From Paracidovorax cattleyae (lineage in GTDB: Bacteria > Pseudomonadota > Gammaproteobacteria > Burkholderiales > Burkholderiaceae_C): DNA of 64,000 nucleotides. A program made the translations under genes and the position numbers. Positions 1 to 8,417 of the stretch are shown in pieces (positions within the stretch are counted from its first letter, which is position 1; every line of letters starts with the position of its first letter). Where the stretch lies: NCBI RefSeq assembly GCF_900104515.1, contig NZ_FNJL01000005.1, forward strand, positions 62,001-126,000, read 5' to 3'. A model generated the notes under the pieces. The model ran no database searches. It saw only the letters and a program-made list of their open reading frames with translations, and was not told the origin of the DNA.

Positions 1-228
1 CCAGCGCCCGACCTGCGCAGCATAGTGGGTTCCGGCAGGCGTCAGGGCCACGCCGTGGCGGGTGCGGCGGAACAGGGCCACGCCCAGGAATTCCTCCAGC
101 GCCATGATCTGCCGTGATACGGCGCTTTGCGTGAGGAACAGCTCCTGGGCCGCGCGCGTGTAGCTTTCGTGGCGGGCGGCAGCTTCGAAGCAGGCCAGGG
201 CCTGGGTGGACGGCAGGGTGCGGCGCAT
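1..228 (-). CDS. LysR-type transcriptional regulator, N-terminal part only (GcdR-like)
   Basis: This is the first 76 codons of a LysR-family DNA-binding regulator; the frame stays open to the left edge, so the effector domain is outside the window. The winged helix-turn-helix is seen at about residues 20-60, with [10 protein letters not shown] as the recognition-helix region followed by [12 protein letters not shown]. The start [19 protein letters not shown] is typical of the GcvA-like branch. It is transcribed away from gcdH across a 152-base gap, the arrangement known for GcdR, the glutarate-responsive activator of gcdH in Pseudomonas. The family is certain; the GcdR role is inferred from position. 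Confidence 0.88.
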   Translation of the reverse strand, partial: MRRTLPSTQALACFEAAARHESYTRAAQELFLTQSAVSRQIMALEEFLGVALFRRTRHGVALTPAGTHYAAQVGRW

Positions 229-254
229 GGGGGAATGCTACACAGGTATTCCAT

Positions 255-280
255 AACTTCATTTCTGGATGCAACTTCAT
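255..280. promoter_or_regulatory. Direct repeat AACTTCAT in the LysR-gcdH intergenic region
   Basis: The octamer AACTTCAT occurs at 255-262 and again at 273-280, 18 bases start to start, in the most AT-rich part of the gap between the divergent LysR gene and gcdH. The spacing is a little under two helical turns. It is a plausible binding site for the adjacent LysR protein or part of the divergent promoters. This is inference from position and repetition only. Confidence 0.35.
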
Positions 281-380
281 CGCTTGCCGCAGCCCATCTG
301 CAAGGCATAGCATCCACGCATCCCGAGTGACATGCCGAACCGGCAAATCACATCCTTCGCCCGATTTCAGGAGACACACC

Positions 381-1580
381 ATGGCCCGCCCTGCCGCCTT
401 CCACTGGGAAGACCCCTTCCTGCTCGACCAGCAGCTCAGCGACGACGAGCGCATGGTGCGTGATGCCGCAGAGGCCTACTGCCGCGACCGGCTGGCGACG
501 CGCGTGCTCGAGCAGTTCCGCCACGAAAAAACCGATACGGCCATCTTCCGCGAGATGGGCGAGCTGGGCCTGCTGGGCCCGACCATTCCCGAGCAGTACG
601 GCGGCCCGGGCCTGAACTACGTGGCCTACGGGCTGATCGCGCGGGAGATCGAGCGGGTCGATTCCGGCTACCGCTCGATGGCAAGCGTGCAGAGCTCGCT
701 GGTGATGGTGCCGATCTTCGAGTTCGGCACCGAGGCGCAGAAGCAGAAGTACCTGCCGAAGTTGGCGAGCGGCGAATGGATCGGCTGTTTCGGCCTGACC
801 GAGCCCGACCATGGCTCCGACCCCGGCAGCATGGCCACGCGCGCCTACAGGACCGCCGGCGGCTACAAGCTCAAGGGCAGCAAGATGTGGATCACCAACA
901 GCCCGATCGCCGACGTGTTCGTCGTCTGGGCCAAGGAGGTGAGCGAGGCCGGCGCCGTGGGCCCGATCCGCGGCTTCGTGCTGGAAAAGGGCATGCAGGG
1001 TCTGACCGCGCCGGCCATCCACGGCAAGGTGGGCCTGCGCGCCTCGATCACCGGCGAGATCGTGATGGACGACGTGTTCGTACCCGAGGAAAACGCATTC
1101 CCCGAGGTGCAGGGCCTGAAGGGCCCGTTCACCTGCCTGAACAGCGCGCGCTACGGCATCGCCTGGGGCGCATTGGGCGCGGCCGAGTTCTGCTGGCACA
1201 CGGCGCGCCAGTACACGCTGGACCGCAAGCAGTTCGGCCGACCGCTGGCCGCCAACCAGCTCATCCAGAAAAAGCTGGCCGACATGCAGACCGAGATCGC
1301 CATCGGCCTGCAGGCCTGCCTGCGGCTGGGCCGCATGAAGGACGAAGGCACGGCCGCCGTGGAGGCCACCTCCATCATCAAGCGCAACAGCTGCGGCAAG
1401 GCGCTGGACATCGCCCGCATGGCGCGCGACATGATGGGCGGCAACGGCATCAGCGACGAGTTCGGCGTGGCACGGCACCTGGTGAACCTGGAGGTGGTCA
1501 ACACCTACGAGGGCACGCACGACGTGCACGCGCTCATCCTGGGCCGCGCCCAGACGGGCATCGCCGCGTTCGCGAACTGA
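381..1580 (+). CDS. gcdH: Glutaryl-CoA dehydrogenase
   Basis: The product is a 399-residue FAD acyl-CoA dehydrogenase that oxidises and decarboxylates glutaryl-CoA to crotonyl-CoA in lysine/glutarate catabolism, passing electrons to electron-transfer flavoprotein. The flavin-binding segment [11 protein letters not shown] is at about 139-148, MWITNS at 169-174, and the catalytic base is Glu377 in [10 protein letters not shown], as in characterised glutaryl-CoA dehydrogenases. Length matches the family. The start at 381 is preceded by CAGGAGA; an upstream in-frame ATG at 327 would add 18 residues with no homology. It lies 7 bases before a CoA-transferase gene, so the two are probably co-transcribed. 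Confidence 0.95.
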   Translation: MARPAAFHWEDPFLLDQQLSDDERMVRDAAEAYCRDRLATRVLEQFRHEKTDTAIFREMGELGLLGPTIPEQYGGPGLNYVAYGLIAREIERVDSGYRSMASVQSSLVMVPIFEFGTEAQKQKYLPKLASGEWIGCFGLTEPDHGSDPGSMATRAYRTAGGYKLKGSKMWITNSPIADVFVVWAKEVSEAGAVGPIRGFVLEKGMQGLTAPAIHGKVGLRASITGEIVMDDVFVPEENAFPEVQGLKGPFTCLNSARYGIAWGALGAAEFCWHTARQYTLDRKQFGRPLAANQLIQKKLADMQTEIAIGLQACLRLGRMKDEGTAAVEATSIIKRNSCGKALDIARMARDMMGGNGISDEFGVARHLVNLEVVNTYEGTHDVHALILGRAQTGIAAFAN

Positions 1581-1587
1581 CGGCGCC

Positions 1588-2889
1588 ATGCACGCGGCGC
1601 TCCCATCCGTCTCTTCGCCCGCCCCTGCACCCGCGGGCGGCGCGCTCGCCGGCATCCGGGTGCTCGACCTCTCGCGCGTGCTGGCCGGGCCATGGTGCAC
1701 CCAGGTGCTGGCCGACCTGGGCGCGGATGTGGTCAAGGTCGAGCGCCCCGGCCTGGGCGACGACACGCGCCAGTGGGGCCCGCCGTTTTTGAAGGACGCC
1801 CAGGGCCGCGAGACGGACCAGGCGGCCTACTTCACGGCCTGCAATCGCAACAAGCGGTCCATCACGATCGACATGGCCCACCCGGAAGGCCAGGCGCTGA
1901 TCCGGGACATGGCACTGCGGGCGGACGTGGTGGTGGAAAACTTCAAGGTGGGCGGGCTGAAGCAGTACGGCCTGGACCACGCAAGCCTGCGGGCCCTGAA
2001 CCCGCGGCTCATCTACTGCTCGGTGACGGGTTTCGGACAGGACGGCCCCTATGCCGCGCGGGCCGGCTACGACCTCATGGTGCAGGCCATGACCGGCCTG
2101 ATGGACATCACCGGCCGGGCGGACGGCGAACCGGGCGGCGGCCCGCTGCGGGTGGGCGTGGCGGTGATCGACCTGTTCACGGGCCTGTATGCCAGCAATG
2201 CCATCCTGGCGGCGCTGCATGCCCGCGACAACGCGGCCACCGGCACCGGCCAGGGCCAGCACATCGACATGGCGCTGCTGGACGTGGGCATGGCCGTGCT
2301 GGCCAACCAGGCCGCCGGCTTCCTGGCCACCGGGGAATCACCGCGGCGCCAGGGCAACAGCCACCCGAGCCTCGTGCCGTACCAGGACTTTCCCACGGCC
2401 GACGGCGCCATGCTGCTGGCCATCGGGAACGACGGCCAGTTCGCGCGCTTCTGCACGGCCGCCGGGCAGCCCGCGTGGGCATCGGACCCACGGTTCAGCA
2501 CGAATACGCTGCGCGTGCGGCACCGCGCCGAGCTGGTGCCGCTCGTGGAGGCCGTGACCCGCACGCGCACCACCGCGCAGTGGGTCGCGCTGCTGGAGGA
2601 CAAGGCCGTGCCCTGCGGGCCGATCAACAGCATTGCCCAGGCTTTCGACGACCTACAGGTGCGCGCGCGCGGGCTCGCCGTGGAGCTTCCGCGCCGGCCG
2701 GACGGCAGCGCAGGTGCGGATGGCATCGCCAGCGTGCGCGGCGTGGCCAGCCCGCTACGGCTGTCGGCCACGCCGCCGGTGCTGCGCAACGCGCCGCCCG
2801 CCCTGGGGCAGCACACCGAAGAGATCCTGGCGAACCTGGGGCTGGACGCGGCGGCCGTGGCACGGTTGCGCGACGCGGGCGTGGTGTAG
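1588..2889 (+). CDS. Class III (CaiB/BaiF) CoA-transferase, probably succinyl-CoA:glutarate CoA-transferase
   Basis: This 433-residue protein is a family III CoA-transferase. The signature GIRVLDLSRVLAGPW is at about 22-36, and the catalytic aspartate that forms the acyl anhydride is Asp162 in AGYDLMVQAMTG. SVTGFGQDGPYAARAGYD and the C-terminal ALGQHTEEIL are family hallmarks. It follows gcdH by 7 bases, matching the gcdH-gcdG pair in which the transferase makes glutaryl-CoA from glutarate and succinyl-CoA. The family is certain; the substrate is inferred from context, and other dicarboxylates remain possible. Confidence 0.92.
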   Translation: MHAALPSVSSPAPAPAGGALAGIRVLDLSRVLAGPWCTQVLADLGADVVKVERPGLGDDTRQWGPPFLKDAQGRETDQAAYFTACNRNKRSITIDMAHPEGQALIRDMALRADVVVENFKVGGLKQYGLDHASLRALNPRLIYCSVTGFGQDGPYAARAGYDLMVQAMTGLMDITGRADGEPGGGPLRVGVAVIDLFTGLYASNAILAALHARDNAATGTGQGQHIDMALLDVGMAVLANQAAGFLATGESPRRQGNSHPSLVPYQDFPTADGAMLLAIGNDGQFARFCTAAGQPAWASDPRFSTNTLRVRHRAELVPLVEAVTRTRTTAQWVALLEDKAVPCGPINSIAQAFDDLQVRARGLAVELPRRPDGSAGADGIASVRGVASPLRLSATPPVLRNAPPALGQHTEEILANLGLDAAAVARLRDAGVV

Positions 2890-3115
2890 CAGCCCGGCTG
2901 CAGGCGGCGGCGAGGGGCTCAGAGGTGTCGGCACCCGCATCCGGGGGATCGGGGCCCGCGCCGACAGACAGCGCGACGGGAGGTCAACCAAAATGCAGGC
3001 TGACGCGTCACATGGCCGTCATCCTCCGTTTGGCCGGCGGCCTGCCGGCCGGACGCCCGTCCACCGCGGACCGGCCTGCCTCCGGGCGCCGTATCCGCAC
3101 CTGCAGCGAGAGCCC

Positions 3116-3628
3116 ATGCGCCCACCCGCCCTCCTCCTCAAATCCCTGGCTGCCACCGCCGCGTGCGCCATGGCAGCGGGCTGCGCCGTGCCGGGCGATC
3201 CGTACTACGACTACGGCTATGGCTCCGGCCCTACCTACGGCAATGCCTATCCCACGGGCCCGTCCTACCCCTACGGCGGTGCGGTCTCGGTGTACGAACA
3301 GCCCACCTACGTCGTGCCCCGGCCCGGCTATCCCGTGGTCGTGCCCGCTCCGGGATATGCCGTGCGGCCGAATCCCTGGGACGACGGCTGGCGCGAACGG
3401 CGCGACCGCGAGGCGTGGGAGGCCCGCGAGCGCGAGAGGCAGCGTGAACGCGACCGGGACAGGGACCGTGACCGGGACCGCGCCCGGCCTTCGGGACCAT
3501 CGCTGAGCGGCACGCTGCAGCAGGAATCCCGCCGCAAGGCCGACGAGCAGCGCTGGCGGGACGAAATGCGGTCCCAGGGCCGCCTGCCTCCGCAGGAGGG
3601 CCCGGGTCGCCTCTTCCAGAGGCCCTGA
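3116..3628 (+). CDS. Small exported protein with Tyr/Pro-rich centre and Arg/Asp/Glu-rich tail, putative lipoprotein
   Basis: I do not recognise a named family. The 170-residue product starts with a signal peptide (MRPPALLLKSLAATAACAM) and a likely lipobox ending at Cys23 (AAGC), so it may be an outer-membrane lipoprotein. Residues 25-75 are rich in Tyr, Gly and Pro (DPYYDYGYGSG). From about residue 88 the chain is highly charged, with alternating Arg and Asp/Glu (RERERQRERDRDRDRDRDR), likely a single alpha-helix or disordered segment. It precedes a DUF4124 gene by 7 bases, so the two may form one envelope operon. Confidence 0.72.
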   Translation: MRPPALLLKSLAATAACAMAAGCAVPGDPYYDYGYGSGPTYGNAYPTGPSYPYGGAVSVYEQPTYVVPRPGYPVVVPAPGYAVRPNPWDDGWRERRDREAWEARERERQRERDRDRDRDRDRARPSGPSLSGTLQQESRRKADEQRWRDEMRSQGRLPPQEGPGRLFQRP

Positions 3629-3635
3629 GCCCAGC

Positions 3636-4310
3636 ATGAAAGGGCCGCGTTCCATGACCGGTTTTGCATCCCGCGCAGGCTGCATCGCCACGCTGTGCCT
3701 GGCGGGCACGTTCGCCCACGCCCAGGTGGTGCGCTGCACGGACCCCTCGACCGGCCAGGTGACCTACACGGACGGACGCTGCGACCGGGGTGCATCCGTG
3801 CGCGAGGTGGAGCCACGCAAGACGCCGGAGGAGATCGCGCAGGAACGCGAGCAGGCGCGCGAGGCGCTGGAGGCAAAGCGCCAGCGCCAGCAGGCGGAAG
3901 CGCTGGCCGAACAGCAGCAGGCCCGGCGGGAGGCGCAGGAATCACGCGCCCGGGGCCGGGAAATCTCCACCGACCCGGCGCGTTCGCCCGAGTGCGCGCG
4001 GTCCCGCCGCCAGCTCGACCGCGTGGCCGCCGAGACCGGCCAGGGCAGCTACGAGACCCAGGCCCGCCTGTCGGCAGCACAGCGGCAGATGGAGCTGGAC
4101 TGCCTGGGCTCGGCGGGCTATGCGCAGGTGGAGCGCTCGCGCGGCGGAGGCACCACCTACGGGACGCAGGACGCCTATATGCCGCCAGTCGTGGTCGTGC
4201 CCAGGCACCCCGTGGTGGTGCAGCCGGCCGTGCCGGTGCCCAGGCCTCCGGGCACGCAGTGCAACGTGTTCCGGTGCTACGACGGCAACGGGAACATCTA
4301 TCCCCGCTGA
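3636..4310 (+). CDS. DUF4124-type exported protein with coiled-coil centre
   Basis: The 224-residue product has a signal peptide ending near AHAQVVRC and then the DUF4124 pattern VVRCTDPSTGQVTYTDGRCD with paired cysteines. Residues 60-115 form a Glu/Arg/Gln/Ala-rich heptad-like stretch (EIAQEREQAREALEAKRQRQ), probably a coiled coil, and the tail is Pro/Val-rich with two cysteines near the end (CNVFRCYDG). DUF4124 proteins are periplasmic and of unknown function. The start could be Met7 at 3654, which would give a more usual signal-peptide length; neither site has a strong ribosome-binding sequence. It follows the charged lipoprotein-like gene by 7 bases. Confidence 0.8.
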   Translation: MKGPRSMTGFASRAGCIATLCLAGTFAHAQVVRCTDPSTGQVTYTDGRCDRGASVREVEPRKTPEEIAQEREQAREALEAKRQRQQAEALAEQQQARREAQESRARGREISTDPARSPECARSRRQLDRVAAETGQGSYETQARLSAAQRQMELDCLGSAGYAQVERSRGGGTTYGTQDAYMPPVVVVPRHPVVVQPAVPVPRPPGTQCNVFRCYDGNGNIYPR

Positions 4311-4326
4311 CGACCCGCGAGGCCTT

Positions 4327-5301
4327 TCAGGCGCTTCGCAGCCCTTCGGCCACCGTCGGATAACGCAGCCGCACGCGCAATTCCTTCGCGAGCCGGGTGG
4401 CATCGAGCCGGCGCGATTCACCCATGAAGCTCAGCAGCATCGGCGATAGCTCTTCGCGGGCCTGCTCCCGCGTGATCCTGCGCGGGCGTGGCAGCCCGTA
4501 CAGGTCGGCGGCGAGGTCGAAGTAGTCGCCCATCTTCAGGCCGCTCGCGTCGCTCACGTGGTAGATGCGCTGGGGCCGCCCCCGCCAGAGGGCTGCGACG
4601 CAGGCGCGGGCGAGGTCGTCGGCGTGGATGTGGTTGGTATGCACGTCGTCCTCGCGCACCAGCGCGGGCGTGCCGCGGCGCAGCCGGGCCTCCGGCGTGC
4701 CGCCCTCGCGGTCGGGCGCATAGATGCCGGGAATGCGCAGCACGCTCGCGTGCACGCCGGCGCGGCCCAGGTGGCGCACGGAACGTTCGGCATCCACGCG
4801 CCGCCGGGCGCGCGGCGTAATGGGCGCCACTGGCCGGGTTTCCGGCACGAGGGCACCTGCGCAGTCCCCATAGACACCGCTGGTCGAACCGTACACCAGC
4901 GCACGCGGAAGGCTGCGCAGCCGCAGCGCGCGCGCCAGGGCCGCCGTGCGCGGATCGGCCCACCGGGCGGCGCCGGCGTCGCGCTCCCCGGGCGGCGGGG
5001 CCAGGTGCAGGACGCGCGTGGCCAGGCCCGCGAGGCGCCGCAACGTGCGCACGTCGTCCAGGTTGCCCTGCAGGGGCACGATGCCGGCCGCACGCAATGC
5101 GGCGGCACGTCCCGGACTGGAGGTGAGCGCCAGCACGCGCGGGCGCGGCGCCCCCTGCGCGGCGCGCAGGGCGCCCACCGCGCGCAGGCCCACGTCGCCG
5201 CAGCCGACGACCAGCACACGTTCACGGCGGAAACGCGCCGGCAGCGCGCCAAGGGGGTTCAGGTTTGAGGGCAAAATCCGGTTCCGGCAACGAAGAGACA
5301 C
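4327..5301 (-). CDS. NAD-dependent epimerase/dehydratase family protein (Rossmann fold)
   Basis: The product belongs to the extended short-chain dehydrogenase superfamily. The nucleotide-binding strand-turn-helix is VLVVGCGDVGLRAV, followed by an active-site-like segment LVYGSTSGVYGD and a substrate-side stretch THIHADDLARACVAAL-like (read as HTNHIHADDLARACV). It resembles YeeZ-type proteins, and its substrate is unknown. The frame opens at a GTG at 5301, but a plus-strand -10-like CAAAAT lies at 5272-5277, so the true start may be further in; no ATG exists before the Rossmann motif. It is convergent with the DUF4124 gene (16-base gap) and divergent from the flavoprotein gene. Confidence 0.85.
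   Translation of the reverse strand: MSLRCRNRILPSNLNPLGALPARFRRERVLVVGCGDVGLRAVGALRAAQGAPRPRVLALTSSPGRAAALRAAGIVPLQGNLDDVRTLRRLAGLATRVLHLAPPPGERDAGAARWADPRTAALARALRLRSLPRALVYGSTSGVYGDCAGALVPETRPVAPITPRARRRVDAERSVRHLGRAGVHASVLRIPGIYAPDREGGTPEARLRRGTPALVREDDVHTNHIHADDLARACVAALWRGRPQRIYHVSDASGLKMGDYFDLAADLYGLPRPRRITREQAREELSPMLLSFMGESRRLDATRLAKELRVRLRYPTVAEGLRSA
5272..5277 (+). promoter_or_regulatory. Putative -10 box for the ferredoxin-reductase fusion gene
   Basis: CAAAAT lies 42 bases before the ATG at 5319, inside the N-terminal codons assigned to the divergent Rossmann-fold gene. A ribosome-binding-like AAGGA is at 5304-5308. The assignment rests on position and a local AT-rich dip; no convincing -35 box is seen. 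Confidence 0.35.
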
Positions 5302-5318
5302 GCAAGGATAACGACCCC

Positions 5319-6392
5319 ATGACCACCGCAGCGACGGCCGCAGCCTCCCACCAGATCACCGTGCAGCCCAGCGGCCGCGCCTTCACCGCCCAGGCCGGCG
5401 AGACCCTGCTGGGCGCCGCCATCCGCAGCGGCGTGGGCCTGCCTTACGGCTGCAAGGACGGCGCCTGCGGCTCCTGCAAGTGCCGCAAGCTCAGCGGTTC
5501 GGTCGTGCACGGCGAGCACCAGTCCAAGGCCCTGACGCCCGAGGAGGCGGACGCGGGCTTCGTGCTCACCTGCTGCGCCCAGCCGCTCACCGATGTGGTG
5601 CTGGAGTCCCGCCAGGTGACCGACGAAAGCGCCTACCCGATCAAGAAGATGCCGGTGCGCGTCTCCACGCTCGCGCGGGCGTCGCACGACGTGATGGTGC
5701 TGCGCCTGCAGCTGCCCGCGGCCGACACGTTCCGCTACCACGCGGGCCAGTACGTCGAGTTCATCCTCAAAGACGGCGCACGGCGCGCCTATTCCATGGC
5801 GAACGCGCCGCACACGCAGGAGGGCAGCCCGGGCATCGAACTGCACATCCGCCACATGCCGGGCGGCCGCTTCACCGACCATGTGTTCGGCGCCATGAAG
5901 GAAAAGGAAATCCTGCGCGTCGAAGGCCCCTTCGGCAGCTTCTTCCTGCGCGAGGACAGCACCAAGCCCATCATCCTGCTCGCCTCGGGCACGGGCTTCG
6001 CGCCGGTGAAGGCCCTCATCGAGCACCTGCGCTTCAAGGGGATCGACCGGCCGGCCACGCTCTACTGGGGCGGCCGCCGGCCCGCCGACCTGTACATGGA
6101 CGCCTGGGTGCGCGAGTGCCTGGCGGACATGCCCGGGCTGCGCTACGTGCCGGTGGTCTCCCAGGCCCTGCCGGAAGACGGCTGGACCGGCCGCACGGGT
6201 TTTGTGCACCAGGCCGTGATGGACGACCACGCCGACCTGTCGGGCCACCAGGTGTATGCCTGCGGGGCACCTGTCGTGGTGGAGTCGGCGCGCAAGGCCT
6301 ACAGTGCCGAACGCGGGCTGCCGCCGGAAGAGTTCTACGCCGACGCGTTCACGTCGGAAGCCGACAAGCACGGCCACACCATCGCCGCGTAG
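5319..6392 (+). CDS. 2Fe-2S ferredoxin / FAD-NAD reductase fusion (CDP-6-deoxy-delta-3,4-glucoseen reductase-like)
   Basis: The 357-residue protein combines an N-terminal plant-type ferredoxin domain with a ferredoxin-NADP reductase domain. The cluster ligands are Cys45, Cys50, Cys53 and Cys85 or Cys86 (YGCKDGACGSCKC and LTCC). The flavin motif RAYSMANAP is near residue 168 and the NAD-binding GTGFAPVKALIEH near 228. Proteins of this layout are annotated as AscD-like reductases or oxygenase electron-transfer subunits. No partner dehydratase or oxygenase gene is adjacent, so its electron acceptor is unknown. The start at 5319 has AAGGA ten bases upstream. Confidence 0.9.
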   Translation: MTTAATAAASHQITVQPSGRAFTAQAGETLLGAAIRSGVGLPYGCKDGACGSCKCRKLSGSVVHGEHQSKALTPEEADAGFVLTCCAQPLTDVVLESRQVTDESAYPIKKMPVRVSTLARASHDVMVLRLQLPAADTFRYHAGQYVEFILKDGARRAYSMANAPHTQEGSPGIELHIRHMPGGRFTDHVFGAMKEKEILRVEGPFGSFFLREDSTKPIILLASGTGFAPVKALIEHLRFKGIDRPATLYWGGRRPADLYMDAWVRECLADMPGLRYVPVVSQALPEDGWTGRTGFVHQAVMDDHADLSGHQVYACGAPVVVESARKAYSAERGLPPEEFYADAFTSEADKHGHTIAA

Positions 6393-6437
6393 CCGCGCCG
6401 GCCGCGGCCCTGCACCGCTTCAAGCGGCACGAAGCCG

Positions 6438-6785
6438 TCAGGCCATCGCCCGGCACAGCTCCGCGCAGCGGCGGCACATGGCCGCGCAGGCCTGGCAGTG
6501 CGCCATGTCGTGCCGGCTGCATTCGTTGGCGCAGGCGTCGCACAGGCGGGCACAGAGCGCGCAGATCTCGTAGGCATGGGCGCTCTCGCGCGCCATCGCC
6601 GCTGCGGCAGTACGGCAGATGTCCGCGCAGTCCATGTCGAGCGCGATGCAGCGCACCATGTGCCGCGGATCCGGCTCGCGCAGGCAGGCGGCCGCACAAT
6701 AGTTGCACGCATCTGCGCAATCGTTGCAGGCGCTGATGCAGTCCGCATAGCGGGAAGGGGGAAGCGTATCCTGGGAGGTCTGCAT
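6438..6785 (-). CDS. Four-helix-bundle copper-storage protein (Csp3-like, DUF326)
   Basis: The 115-residue product has 19 cysteines, mostly as CxxC or CxxxC pairs facing one side of predicted helices (CISACNDCADAC near residue 16, CALCARLCDACANEC near 75, CQACAAMCRRCAELC near 97). This is the pattern of Csp proteins, whose four-helix bundle stores many Cu(I) ions. There is no signal peptide, so it belongs with the cytosolic Csp3 type rather than the exported Csp1 type. The start at 6785 (MQTSQDTLPP) is preceded by AAGGACA; a longer open frame upstream lacks homology. No copper exporter or CueR gene lies nearby. Confidence 0.88.
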   Translation of the reverse strand: MQTSQDTLPPSRYADCISACNDCADACNYCAAACLREPDPRHMVRCIALDMDCADICRTAAAAMARESAHAYEICALCARLCDACANECSRHDMAHCQACAAMCRRCAELCRAMA

Positions 6786-6933
6786 GGGGATGTCCTTGGA
6801 AGAGGCGGGGCGGGCTTCGCGAAGCGCCGCGGGCATGGTTTTGTTTATAGAAATCACCGCTCCGTGACGCTGTAGGACATCACAGCGAAGCCTGGCCGAT
6901 GCGTTGCCATGTTTTTTTTGCACAATGTCGGAC

Positions 6934-7908
6934 ATGACGCATCGCAGACACTTCCTCCTTTCGGCGGCCACGGCAGCGGCGGCCTGTATTTCGCCCCTGG
7001 CGCATGCCCAGGACAACACCATCCGGCTCATCGTTCCCTACGCTCCCGGGGGGCCCCTGGACGTGACCTCCCGCGTGCTGGCCGAGCGGGTGCGCGATGC
7101 ACTGGGCACGGTCATCATCGACAACAAGGCCGGCGCGGGCGGCAACATCGGCGCGGACGCCGTGGCCAAGGCGGCGCCGGACGGCTTGACCATCGGCCTG
7201 GCGGCCACGGCCACGCATGCCGTGAACCCATGGCTGTACAGCCGCATGCCCTACGACGCCGCAAAGGATTTCGCGGGCATCACGCAGATGGTGCGCGTGC
7301 CCAACGTGCTGGTGATGAACGCGGCCAAGGCCGAGCAGCTCAAGATCCACACCGTGGCCGACCTCATCGCCTACGCCAAGGCCAACCCGGCCAGGTTGAA
7401 CTATGGCAGCGGCGGCAATGGCAGCGCGGGCCACCTGGCCGGCGAGATGTTCAAGCAGCGCGCGGGCATCTACGCGCTGCACATCCCCTACCGCGGTGCC
7501 AGCCCCGCCCAGCTCGCGCTGCTGGCCGGCGAAGTGGATTTCAACATCGACAACCTCGCTGCCGCAGCGCCTAACATCCGCGCCGGCAAGGTGAAGGCGC
7601 TCGCCGTGACCTCGCTGCAGGCCTCACCGATGCTGCCCGGCGTGCCGCCGCTGTCGGATACGTTCAAGGGGTTTTCCGTGGACACCTGGTGGGGCCTCGT
7701 CGCTCCGGCAGGCACGCCGAAGCCCGTGATCGCCAAGCTCAACAAGGCCTTCGTGGCGGCGCTGAACTCACCTGAGACCAGGACGCGCTTCACCACCCTC
7801 ATGGCCGAGCCGGTGTCTTCCACACCCGAGCAGTTCGACGCCTTCATGGCATCCGAGCGCGCCAAGTACCAGCAGGTGGTCAAGGCGTCCGGCGCGAAGG
7901 TGGACTAA
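6934..7908 (+). CDS. Bug/TctC-family tripartite tricarboxylate transporter substrate-binding protein
   Basis: The 324-residue protein is a periplasmic binding protein of the Bug family, which is hugely expanded in Burkholderiales and binds carboxylates or amides. The signal peptide is MTHRRHFLLSAATAAAAC through AHAQ. Family motifs are IRLIVPYAPGGPLDVTSRVL, VIIDNKAGAGGNIGADAV and, near residue 160, YALHIPYRGASPAQLALLAG. No TctA/TctB genes are adjacent, so it is an orphan. Three starts are possible (6904, 6925, 6934); 6934 gives a normal signal peptide and lies 7 bases after a CACAAT hexamer. Its stop overlaps that of folK on the other strand. Confidence 0.93.
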   Translation: MTHRRHFLLSAATAAAACISPLAHAQDNTIRLIVPYAPGGPLDVTSRVLAERVRDALGTVIIDNKAGAGGNIGADAVAKAAPDGLTIGLAATATHAVNPWLYSRMPYDAAKDFAGITQMVRVPNVLVMNAAKAEQLKIHTVADLIAYAKANPARLNYGSGGNGSAGHLAGEMFKQRAGIYALHIPYRGASPAQLALLAGEVDFNIDNLAAAAPNIRAGKVKALAVTSLQASPMLPGVPPLSDTFKGFSVDTWWGLVAPAGTPKPVIAKLNKAFVAALNSPETRTRFTTLMAEPVSSTPEQFDAFMASERAKYQQVVKASGAKVD

Positions 7909-8417
7909 AAACCGCTCCAGCCGGGGCCGGCCGTGGCCTCCACGCGCTGGCCGGCCACGCGCTCGAGTGCAGCGGCCGGCACCCGATGCGGCGCCACCTC
8001 CGCCAGGGGCCGCAGCACGAAGGCCCGCTCGTCCACCCGCGGATGCGGCACGACAAGGCGCGCCGACGCGATGCGCGCGCCGCCATAGAAGAGCAGATCG
8101 AGATCCAGCGTGCGCGGCGCGTTGCGGTAGGGGCGCTCGCGCCCTGCATCGGCCTCGATGGCCAGCAGCGCATCCAGCAGCGCCGGGGCTGTCAGGCGGG
8201 TGACCACCAGCACCACGGCATTCAGGTAATCGGGGCCAGTCGCGTCCACCGGAGCGCTGGCGTACAGGGACGATACCGCCTGCAGCTGCGTGGACGGCAG
8301 CCCGGCGAGCGCGGCCACGGCCACGGCCAATGCGGCCCGGGCATACCCGAGGTTGGCGCCCAGCCCGATGCCGGCCAGGACGGGCTCCCGGGACGCGCCC
8401 ACGGTCGCTCCGGACAT
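7905..8417 (-). CDS. folK: 2-amino-4-hydroxy-6-hydroxymethyldihydropteridine pyrophosphokinase
   Basis: The 170-residue enzyme transfers pyrophosphate from ATP to 6-hydroxymethyl-7,8-dihydropterin in folate synthesis. The HPPK signature RNAPRTLDLDLLFYG is at about residues 99-113, with GLGANLG near the N terminus and VPHPRVDERAFVLRPLAEV after it. It is the last gene of the minus-strand hda-HAD-pcnB-folK run; the pcnB stop and folK start share one base (TGATG), which suggests translational coupling. The same order is common in Burkholderiales. Confidence 0.96.
   Translation of the reverse strand: MSGATVGASREPVLAGIGLGANLGYARAALAVAVAALAGLPSTQLQAVSSLYASAPVDATGPDYLNAVVLVVTRLTAPALLDALLAIEADAGRERPYRNAPRTLDLDLLFYGGARIASARLVVPHPRVDERAFVLRPLAEVAPHRVPAAALERVAGQRVEATAGPGWSGF

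Noticed and set aside
3001-3010. Palindrome TGACGCGTCA before the charged lipoprotein gene
   Set aside because: It is short, occurs once and is not placed against any promoter element I can see.
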